A DNA stretch of 14,467 nucleotides from assembly GCA_030374735.1 (NCBI GenBank), contig JASCIV010000683.1:1-14467 (forward strand). Direction: 5' to 3'. The DNA is from Gracilaria caudata (taxonomy: Eukaryota; Rhodophyta; Florideophyceae; Gracilariales; Gracilariaceae). Positions 8,706 through 14,467 of the stretch are shown in pieces. Each line of letters opens with the position of its first letter. The stretch's first letter is position 1. Below the pieces are notes generated by a model. The model did not search any database, was not told where the DNA came from, and saw nothing but the letters and a program-made list of their open reading frames with translations. The position numbers were made by a program, and so were the translations under genes.

Positions 8706-9495
8706 CTATCCACTCGGAGGTGGTGCCCCTCTGCCGTAACCCATCGGTCGTCCATTGTTCACCATAACATCCGTCACTCCCCCCTAATCCGCAACGCAAA
8801 ACGCAATCGTTCAAAGCTCACAAATGGTCAGTGCTCCCAAGCTACTCGCATCAAACGGCCAACAAGAAAGAAAAAAAGAACTCGCAACTTACCATCGCAA
8901 CGGCACCGGTCGGGGGCGGCGGCGCATACGAAGGCGGAGGAACGCCGCGTCCAAACGGAGGCGCGGGCACGCCTCGTCCGTATGGTGGCGGAGCGTACAT
9001 CCTCGGCTGAGCGGCCAGTTGCGGCTGTGCAGGACCACCGAGGCCCGGCGCGGGGCCTGCAAGAGCGCGCATCGCCTCGCCTCGGCCCGGTGGCGCTCGT
9101 TCCACAACGGGCAAACCGGCAGCAGTGGCGCTTCGCTTGCCCTTTTTAGGCGCGGGTGGACTCTCTACTGCCATTGACACCACGCTTTCTCCGCGCAGTA
9201 GAATGAGCCCTAATGCACGACGTTGATCCTTTTGCTGTGCGAGTTTTGAAGCAGCAGACGATTGAGTGGTTAGTTCTTTTTGTTGTGGAGGTGCGCGGAG
9301 GGTTTTTTTTGATGTGTACGGTGGGTGACTTACTGTTTTCTTTGGTTTGCGAAACTCTTCGCAGTCGGAAAGAACGACGTTCATGTGTTTGTCGAAGGCT
9401 AGAAAGCGTCCGACTAGCGTGCGGCGATCGTCGAGCGTTACTCTGACGCGATAGTTTATAAACTGCAGCATTTTGCTGTTCTTTGAGAGCGACAT
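8706..9495 (-). CDS. SNRPB: Small nuclear ribonucleoprotein SmB/B' (three exons)
   Basis: Core spliceosomal Sm protein of the heptameric ring on U1, U2, U4 and U5 snRNAs. My model on the minus strand joins exon 1 (9495-9334), exon 2 (9234-8893) and exon 3 (8783-8706), giving 193 residues; all junctions keep frame. The Sm1 motif spans about residues 8-49 and includes FDKHMN (34-39), with the RNA-contacting H37-M38-N39. Sm2 is LGLILLRGESVVSM (62-75), directly comparable with human SmB. The basic PKKGKR follows, then a Pro/Gly tail with repeated PPYGRG/PPFGRG units that suit WW- or GYF-type partners. Exon 3 adds MGYGRGAPPPSG, the same tail type, which confirms the second splice. Start ATG at 9495 matches the family N-terminus (MSLSKNSKML). 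The frame is open further upstream, but that part is unrelated to SmB and is probably 5' UTR. Human SmB is about 240 residues, so this tail is short. Confidence 0.92.
8784..8892 (-). other. SmB intron 2 (109 nt)
   Basis: The donor is GCGATG|GTAAGT and the acceptor GCGGATTAG|GGGGGAGTG. A pyrimidine-rich stretch follows the donor, and CTGAC lies upstream as a possible branch site. Splicing is in phase 0 and leads into a 25-residue GRG/Pro-rich end typical of SmB. If unspliced, the frame would end at a TGA after 13 hydrophobic, Phe-rich residues. Acceptors at other nearby AGs give stops within a few codons. Confidence 0.82.
9235..9333 (-). other. SmB intron 1 (99 nt, stop-free, multiple of three)
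   Basis: The donor is ACA|GTAAGT and the acceptor CTCGCACAG|CAA, with a CTAAC branch-site match about 40 nt before the acceptor. The 33 codons it contains have no stop in the gene's frame. Removing it joins the Sm1 half (ending RKPKKT) to QKDQRRALGLILL, restoring the normal spacing to Sm2. It falls in the variable loop between the two Sm motifs. Confidence 0.9.
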
Positions 9496-10085
9496 GACTG
9501 TTTTTGAGCGACGAAGCGATTTGGAAGGTGGATGGGAGCGCGTGCGGTTCTCCGCAGTAGAGGATGTGAAGAGGATTGATGTGTACGAAGGCAGCAGGCG
9601 CCCGTAGCGCTGAAATGAATGGATCCGAGACGGAAAGCTTGCGGCTTTTTCGGTGGGCGAGAGGGAGGAACGAAGACGAAGGCGAAGGCGAAGCTTGAAA
9701 GCTTGCATGGGAGAGTCGCGTGTGCAAAGTGGGTGTGATTCCCCAAAACATTTCGGCAACATTTCGTTTTGCGACCGTTTTTCGTCGGCGCAGACGGCTC
9801 TGCCGCATGCGCCACCTCCCGCCGTCCGCCGTCCGCCGTCCGCCGCGGCCGCAAGCGCCGTGCGAACAGCGGAGTGATCACGTCGATCGGCGAATTATCG
9901 GCTGGTGATGATCGGCTGATGGTTATGCTGAGAACATTATTCGGCGCCGAGACGGTTTAGGTCTTCTGTGTGAAAGTGGCCGACCGACAGGGTGGACAAG
10001 GTGTGCAGATGCTGTTCATAACAAAGGAGTCTCATTGATGTGATCTGGTAAACGACGTGTGAGCTCAACTTCACTCTCCCACGCC
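9496..10085. other. Divergent promoter region between SmB and QueG
   Basis: These 590 bases lie between two divergent ATGs and hold both 5' UTRs and promoters. The side next to SmB is CT-rich when read in the SmB direction, as the leaders of MED13 and the PRONE gene are. A 7-bp tandem repeat is at 9819-9845. I see no clear TATA box, no GTAAGT-type UTR donor and no RNA gene. ATGs at 10008 and 10038 precede the QueG start, but the transcription start is unknown. Arg-rich reading frames here on both strands have no coding signature. Confidence 0.6.
9819..9845. repeat. Tandem repeat of CCGCCGT, about 3.9 copies
   Basis: CCGCCGT occurs three times in a row followed by CCGCCG, then runs into a NotI-like GCGGCCGC. 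It sits in the SmB/QueG promoter region. It could be a protein-binding array or simple slippage in GC-rich DNA. Confidence 0.7.
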
Positions 10086-11516
10086 ATGAATGTGTTTCAG
10101 CGGCGCAACGCGGCCGCGGTGGTGCGCGTGTGGACGCGGGGCCTGGCTCGTAGAAATTGGGTGGGAAACAAGCACGACAAGGTGCAGAGGTAAGTGCACA
10201 CTGGCTCCTGTGGCGCGCACGCGCTGCGCTCAAACAAGTCTAACAAACCAAAACCAAAACACAGCTGTCCGGAGAAGCTACAACAAATAAAGCAACAACT
10301 CAAGTCAAAAGCGCATTCGCTCGGGCTCAGTCTCGTGGGCATCACATCGCCCAGAAAGTCCTCTCGCTTCGACAAGTACAAGGAATGGCTGGAGAACAGT
10401 TACCACGGCGAACTGGACTACATGCAACGCGCGGACCGCGTGGCTCGCCGGGAAAACCCGCAGCTCATCCTGCCGGGCGCGCAGTGCGTCATCATGGTGG
10501 GCATGTACTACTGGCCAGGCACGCGCGGTTTCCCAAAGCTGCACGACGTGCAGCGCCTGCACGAGCGCAACAGCCTGTCGAGCGGAGAAGCGACGCGCGG
10601 AGTGGTGTCCAGCTACGCGTGGGGCGACGACTACCACACCATTCTACAAGCCAAGCTGAAGACGCTGGCGCGCCATCTCAACGACAATGCGGGCGGAATC
10701 GGGCGCTTCTACGTGGACACGGGCGCCGTTCTGGAGAGAGACTTTGCGGAGAGGGCCGCGCTGGGCTTCATCGGCAAGAACTCGCTGCTGATCAACGCGC
10801 GCGGCGGCAGCGGCTTCTTCATCGGCGAGCTGTTCAGCACCGTGGCGCTGCCGCTGGACGGCGATCACGACCGCGGCACGCGCGCGCGCAAGCGCGGCGA
10901 GCCGGGCTGCGGCAAATGCACCAAGTGCATGACGGCGTGCCCCACCGGCGCCATCGTATCGGATCACGTGGTGGACGCGCGCAGGTGCATCAGCTACCTC
11001 ACCATCGAGCACAAGGGCGTGATCCCGGCGCACCTGCGGCGCCAAATCGGCAACCGCGTGTACGGCTGCGACATCTGCCAGCAGGTGTGCCCGTGGAACC
11101 GGCTGGACTGGAGCGCGCACGCCCCCACGCCGCACGCCACGCGCGGACACAGCCCGCTGTTCGGCGCCGCCGGCAGCGACGTCGCGTCGCCCACGCTCGC
11201 CGAGCTGCTGCTGCTGGACGACGCGCAGTTTGCGCATCGCTTCGCGCGCTCCGCGCTGCGACGCATCGGCGCGGAGCGGCTGGCGCGCAACGCGGCGGTG
11301 GCGCTGGGCAACGTGGGCGCGCACGCGCGCGACGTCGCGGCGTTACTACAGGCGGCAGCGCGCCATCGTAGCGCGCTGGTGCGCCGGCACGCGCGCTGGG
11401 CGCTGCGCGCGCTGCGCGCGCACGCGCGCGCGCGACGCGTGCGACGCGCACGTCGCTGGCGCGGCGTGGCGCGGCAAACGGTCCGCAGCACTGCCGCGCC
11501 ACGCGCGGCTTTTTGA
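10086..11516 (+). CDS. queG: Epoxyqueuosine reductase QueG (two exons, organelle-type presequence)
   Basis: QueG performs the last step of bacterial queuosine synthesis, reducing epoxyqueuosine to queuosine in tRNA with cobalamin and two [4Fe-4S] clusters. Model: exon 1 10086-10189, exon 2 10265-11516, 451 residues. YAWGDDYHTIL is the family motif before the active site; D186 in VDTGAVLER is the expected catalytic Asp, followed by LGFIGKNSLLI and GFFIGELFS. Cluster cysteines are C250, C253, C256 and C260 (CGKCTKCMTACP) and C276, C303, C306 and C310 (CDICQQVCPWN), so none is missing. The C-terminal HEAT-like part includes RRIGAERLARNAAVALGN. E. coli QueG is about 380 residues; here there is an Arg-rich, acid-free N-terminus (about 1-30) like a mitochondrial or plastid presequence, and an Arg-rich tail after about 418. 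Third positions are strongly G/C. Enzyme identity is firm; exon 1 and targeting are inferred from the splice sites. Confidence 0.92.
10190..10264 (+). other. QueG intron (75 nt)
   Basis: The donor is CAGAG|GTAAGT, with TCTAAC as branch site about 25 nt before the acceptor AACACAG|CTG. The splice joins codon AG|C (Ser35) and links the presequence exon to the QueG core. Reading through the donor gives TAA at once. The core frame has no ATG before the family homology begins, which supports the splice. Confidence 0.85.
11413..11434. repeat. Alternating pyrimidine-purine (CG)n tract, Z-DNA-prone
   Basis: Twenty-two bases alternate strictly between pyrimidine and purine, almost all CG, inside the 3' end of the QueG coding sequence. 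They sit in a longer GCGC-rich stretch (about 11380-11470) that encodes the Arg/Ala-rich tail. Confidence 0.7.
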
Positions 11517-11567
11517 AGTTTCAAAGGTGGCCGTTGCGTTACGTCGCCGCGCTTTTCAAATCTCCGC

Positions 11568-11617
11568 GCGCCCCAGACGCGCCCCAGCCGCGCCCCAGCC
11601 GCCAGCCGCCAGCCGCC
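11568..11617. repeat. Short GC-rich tandem repeats upstream of the PRONE gene
   Basis: Three copies of an 11-mer (GCGCCCCAGCC, the first copy ending AGAC) are followed by two copies of GCCAGCC. They occupy the 244-base gap between the QueG stop and the PRONE-gene start. The gap contains no ATG and is otherwise C-rich, so it probably holds the promoter and leader of the downstream gene. Confidence 0.65.
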
Positions 11618-11760
11618 TGCGCTTGTCTCACGCTGCGTGCGTGTCCGCGCGGCGCCCTTGATATTGCCGCCCGTGCGTGTATCGCTCCTTCCCCCGCCGC
11701 CCCCCTTTGCTCGGCGTCGCGTTCAGCCGCTTGTGCTCGCCTCTTCCCTCACCGCACGCC

Positions 11761-14467
11761 ATGTACGCCGCTCCGCGCGAGCATCGCCGCGTGCAGCGCG
11801 CCGCCACGGAGCACCAAGCCGCGCCCAAGCGCTCGGTGCGTTCCATCCGCCAGCAGTTCGAGACTGCCGCCGAGCCCACCGCCCCTTCGTCTGCGCCCAC
11901 CACGCCCGTCAAGAAGCACGCGCCCTCCAATTCCTCCGCGCCTTCCAATTCCTCCGCGCCCTCCAAGAAGCTGCATCGCTCCAAGACACAGCCCAAGCAG
12001 AGCAAGAACAACCCCAGGGCGCATCTGGCCGCCATCGTGTCCGCCAGAGCCGACGAGCAGAAGCATAAGTCTCGCTCACCCTCCAAGCCGGCCGCCGGAA
12101 ACGTGGGCAGTCTCATCGAGAAGTTCTCGGTCGCCGCGTCGCTGCCGCGCGAGCACGACCGCATTCCGCTCCGAGAGCGCGATCTGCAACGCGTAGATGA
12201 CGTGCCGCCCGCAGCGCCTGTGCCGCATGTGGACTCCTCGGTGGATACGTTTGGCTCGGCGTCCGCCGATATGGATCAACTCATCCCCAAGACGGGACCG
12301 GGTCGCCTCGAATCCTGTGCGCATGAAGTTAATGTCGCGCCACCTGCGAACCGTGCGCCTGCTGCTACTGACCGTGCGGCACGAGCTGCCGCGCCTGCTG
12401 CTGCTGCTGCTCACTGTGAGCGCCCCAAGGGAAAGGGCCATGCTCGCGCGCAGAAACGCCAGCCGCATATGAGCAACGTCACGCCCGCTCCTTCTCCGCA
12501 GCCGGCGGCCGCGCCGGCGAGGCCGCACGACGAGCATGGGCACGAGAAGCGACCGTCGCCTTCATCTGTGCAGCAACCGTCTGAGCAGCAACATGACGTC
12601 GTGGTGGAGGATGTCACTGGCTGGCATGAACCCGACAGTGAATGGGGCGTGCGCGATATGTACATCCGAGAACTGTTCTCGAGGGCGGAGAGCACCGCCG
12701 AAAAGGCTGTGCGATGTGATGAGAAGGAAGAGTATGTTGAAGCGATTGAACTGTATTGCACCGTCGTTGACTTGTATTATGAAGTGATTCCTTTTCTCAC
12801 GCCCGAGGAGGGCAGTGATGTGCACGAGAGAATCAAGATGTACACGGAGCGCTGTGAGGTTATCCGCGAAGCCTTTGAGGAAGATCTCGAGGACGCTGAG
12901 CACATTGAAGACAGCGGTGAGGAGGAACAGTCCATCACGCGCAAGGAGCATTACGACCAGCACACTATCCACAACACCGTGTACACCTCGTACACTCGTG
13001 TGGAAAACATCCGCGTGTCCAAACCGGTGTCCCACCACAAGTCGTCATCCAAGCCGCACCTCGCGCCCGCCCCTCCCGCGGCGAGCAAGGGCTCAAGCGC
13101 CGCCAGAGCGCCGCAAGCGCTTCAACCCTCTCGCTCTGAAAAACTGCAACCTCCTACGCGCCCGCTTCCGCCCGTGCCGGCAGGCGCTGCAGACAGTGAT
13201 GTGCCAAACTTGCCCAGATCCGACGCACGCGCTGCGGACGGTGAGCTGCAGCGTGCGCCATACCCGGACTACTCCAACGAGAGGCCTCTGGTGGCGATCC
13301 CTGATGCTCCGCGGGGGGGCACAGTGGGCCTTTCCGCGTCCGCCAGGGCGCATCGCAGCAGCCTGAGTCGCCCCATCTCGCGCAGCGCGGTGCGCGCGTC
13401 TACGAGCTCGGTGTCGCGCGAGCGCGTGGCGGAGATGCAGGAGAGGGTGAAGCTGATGCAGGAATGCCTGAATAACTTTACGGTGAAGCGGAAGCACCTG
13501 GGCCCGGCTCGTGCGCTGGAACTGCTTTTGACTACGTTGAACGCAAACACGTTTGGCGACTTGAAGCGACTTGAGCCGCTAGCGCACGAATTGGAGCACA
13601 AGTGGGCTACCGAACTGGAGGTGCTGCTGTCGATGTTGAACGAGATCAAGGAGGTGCGGCCGGGCGATGGTTTCGCTGTGCGGGAGGACATTGCGCGCGA
13701 CCTGCCGTCATTGGAGCGGTGTGACCGCTCTGTGCGGCGCACAATGAAGTCGTTCAGCGCGCTGAGCGGTCACGTGCGATATGTGGACAGGGACGGCGAC
13801 GGCGGCACCGGCGGACGCGGTCGGCGGCGATGGTGGGTGAATGTGCCCGTGGTGGAGAAGGGCGGACTGCCGGAGGAGGTGCGGCGCATCGTGGACGAGG
13901 CGGAGATGGAAATGCGCAGCGTGTTCAAGGTGTGTCACGAGATCAACGTGGAGGTGGTGAAGTCGATGCCGGTGCCGCAGTCGTTTGTGGAGGGCCTGCC
14001 CAAGCACGCGCGCAGCCTGATCCCGCGCGAGCTGAAGGAGGGGCTGACGACGTGGGGCATGTTCAAGGTGTCGGACTACATGAAGGACCGCAACCTGTGG
14101 CACAAGGACGCGGCGAAGGAAATCACGTCCAGCCTGGAGAAGGTGGCGCTGATCTGGGAGGCGAAGGCGTCCAACAAGTCATTCCTGAGCCGCACGTTCG
14201 ACATTCGGGGCGAGCGGTTCCATCAGGCGATGACGGCGTTCCGGCGCTGCCAGAACGCGATCCGCGACCTGCGGCGCGAGTGGCCCACGATGCAGCACAC
14301 GGAGCTGGACATGGCGAAGATTCAGAATAACGACGACATTGGGCTGGCGGGGCTGGAGGCGTACTCGCGCGCGCTGGAGTCGCGCGCGTACCGGCTGCTG
14401 ACGAGGATCCGGGAGCTGGTGGAGGCGGACGAGGGCGAGAAGACGCAGGCGGGCGGCGGGAAGGGGA
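11761..14467 (+). CDS. MIT-like plus PRONE domain protein, probable Rho/Rop GEF (3' end outside window)
   Basis: At least 902 residues without a stop, running off the right edge. Residues 1-295 are Ala/Pro/Ser/Arg-rich and probably disordered. Residues 301-375 (RDMYIRELFSRAESTAEKAV, then EAIELYCTVV) look like a three-helix MIT domain, which in known proteins binds ESCRT-III tails. Residues 375-390 are very acidic; 410-550 are Pro/Ser-rich with RPLPPVP at 467-473. Residues about 556-893 form a PRONE domain, the catalytic unit of plant RopGEFs: the WW pair at 691-692 (RRWWVNVP), GGLPEEVRR, MPVPQSFVEGLPKHAR, LDMAKIQNNDDIG (849-861) and LEAYSRALESRAYRLL (865-880) align with plant members. The likely reaction is GDP release from a Rho-family GTPase. 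An in-frame TGA at 11659 with no ATG before 11761 fixes the start. Plant RopGEFs carry variable regulatory tails, so the MIT-like module is unusual. PRONE is firm; MIT is likely. Confidence 0.9.
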   Translation, partial: MYAAPREHRRVQRAATEHQAAPKRSVRSIRQQFETAAEPTAPSSAPTTPVKKHAPSNSSAPSNSSAPSKKLHRSKTQPKQSKNNPRAHLAAIVSARADEQKHKSRSPSKPAAGNVGSLIEKFSVAASLPREHDRIPLRERDLQRVDDVPPAAPVPHVDSSVDTFGSASADMDQLIPKTGPGRLESCAHEVNVAPPANRAPAATDRAARAAAPAAAAAHCERPKGKGHARAQKRQPHMSNVTPAPSPQPAAAPARPHDEHGHEKRPSPSSVQQPSEQQHDVVVEDVTGWHEPDSEWGVRDMYIRELFSRAESTAEKAVRCDEKEEYVEAIELYCTVVDLYYEVIPFLTPEEGSDVHERIKMYTERCEVIREAFEEDLEDAEHIEDSGEEEQSITRKEHYDQHTIHNTVYTSYTRVENIRVSKPVSHHKSSSKPHLAPAPPAASKGSSAARAPQALQPSRSEKLQPPTRPLPPVPAGAADSDVPNLPRSDARAADGELQRAPYPDYSNERPLVAIPDAPRGGTVGLSASARAHRSSLSRPISRSAVRASTSSVSRERVAEMQERVKLMQECLNNFTVKRKHLGPARALELLLTTLNANTFGDLKRLEPLAHELEHKWATELEVLLSMLNEIKEVRPGDGFAVREDIARDLPSLERCDRSVRRTMKSFSALSGHVRYVDRDGDGGTGGRGRRRWWVNVPVVEKGGLPEEVRRIVDEAEMEMRSVFKVCHEINVEVVKSMPVPQSFVEGLPKHARSLIPRELKEGLTTWGMFKVSDYMKDRNLWHKDAAKEITSSLEKVALIWEAKASNKSFLSRTFDIRGERFHQAMTAFRRCQNAIRDLRREWPTMQHTELDMAKIQNNDDIGLAGLEAYSRALESRAYRLLTRIRELVEADEGEKTQAGGGKG
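11920..11967 (+). repeat. 18-bp coding tandem repeat (Ala-Pro-Ser-Asn-Ser-Ser)
   Basis: Two near-identical 18-base copies differ by a single C/T and are followed by a partial third copy. They encode APSNSS twice and then APSK in the disordered N-terminus of the PRONE protein. In-frame expansion or contraction here would be tolerated. Confidence 0.8.
12397..12411 (+). repeat. GCT triplet run (five copies, poly-Ala)
   Basis: Five GCT codons in a row encode Ala in the low-complexity part before the MIT-like domain. It is a likely length-polymorphic microsatellite. Confidence 0.75.

Noticed and set aside
8851..9762. One unspliced 303-residue SmB frame including both introns and a long N-terminal extension
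   Set aside because: It contains two GTAAGT introns and ends in intron sequence. Family comparison places the start at 9495 and the true end in exon 3 at 8706.
9146..9808. 220-codon minus-strand frame over SmB
   Set aside because: It overlaps SmB exon 1 and the promoter in another frame, and its Ser/Arg/His-rich translation shows no family.
10194..10264. QueG starting at an in-frame GTG with an extra Lys/Asn-rich N-terminus
   Set aside because: This stretch lies inside a well-formed GT-AG intron with donor, branch site and acceptor. Splicing gives an ATG start and a presequence instead.
10644..11324. 226-codon minus-strand frame opposite QueG
   Set aside because: It is an antisense reading of a GC-rich gene, with no motifs and skewed Arg/Ala/Val content.
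10385..11371. 328-codon plus-strand frame inside QueG
   Set aside because: It is an alternative frame of QueG, with an Arg/Ala-rich translation caused by high GC. The QueG frame holds all catalytic motifs.
11513..12196. 227-codon plus-strand frame over the start of the PRONE gene
   Set aside because: It is Pro/Arg/Ser-rich, starts at the QueG stop and overlaps the PRONE frame, which has the domains.
13830..14330. 166-codon Gly/Ala-rich frame over the PRONE domain
   Set aside because: It is a shifted reading of the PRONE coding region.
1..14467. Transposons, insertion sequences, CRISPR arrays, phage or viral genes
   Set aside because: I found no transposase or integrase, no terminal repeats and no regularly spaced repeats. 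All recognised genes are cellular housekeeping or signalling genes.

Overview
The window is nuclear DNA from a compact eukaryotic genome. The evidence is a Mediator subunit, a pre-rRNA-processing kinase, a core spliceosomal Sm protein, short GT-AG introns (75, 99 and 109 nt, all with GTAAGT donors), TATA-like boxes and no bacterial-style operons or ribosome binding sites. Two genes point to a photosynthetic or plastid-bearing lineage: a PRONE-type Rho/Rop exchange factor, a family classically described from plants, and a bacterial-type epoxyqueuosine reductase with an organelle-type presequence. A unicellular red alga is my best guess. That is inference from gene content and compactness, not proof.

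Layout. 1-5097 (+): MED13, one uninterrupted exon, open at its 5' end in the window. 5339-7294 (-): GRC3/NOL9 polynucleotide 5'-kinase, one exon, convergent with MED13. 7295-8195: a divergent intergenic region with TATA-like boxes and a short palindrome, but no gene I can defend. 8196-8696 (+): a small unknown protein with a SHOCT-like helical hairpin and a basic C-terminal patch. 8706-9495 (-): SmB/SNRPB in three exons; its stop codon lies only 9 nt from that of the facing small gene. 9496-10085: a divergent promoter region with a 7-bp tandem repeat. 10086-11516 (+): QueG in two exons, where exon 1 encodes a presequence. 11761-14467 (+): a large protein running off the right edge, with an N-terminal disordered region, a MIT-like domain and a C-terminal PRONE domain. 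This last gene has no stop codon in the window, so stop-bounded ORF searches can miss it.

Composition changes along the window. By eye, MED13 and GRC3 are near balanced GC, while QueG and the PRONE gene are strongly GC-rich with G/C third positions.

The genes do not form a pathway. They serve transcription (MED13), rRNA processing (GRC3), splicing (SmB), tRNA modification (QueG) and small-GTPase signalling (PRONE). The points most worth following are the MIT-PRONE domain combination, the organelle-type eukaryotic QueG, and the stop-free, multiple-of-three intron that splits the two halves of the SmB Sm fold.
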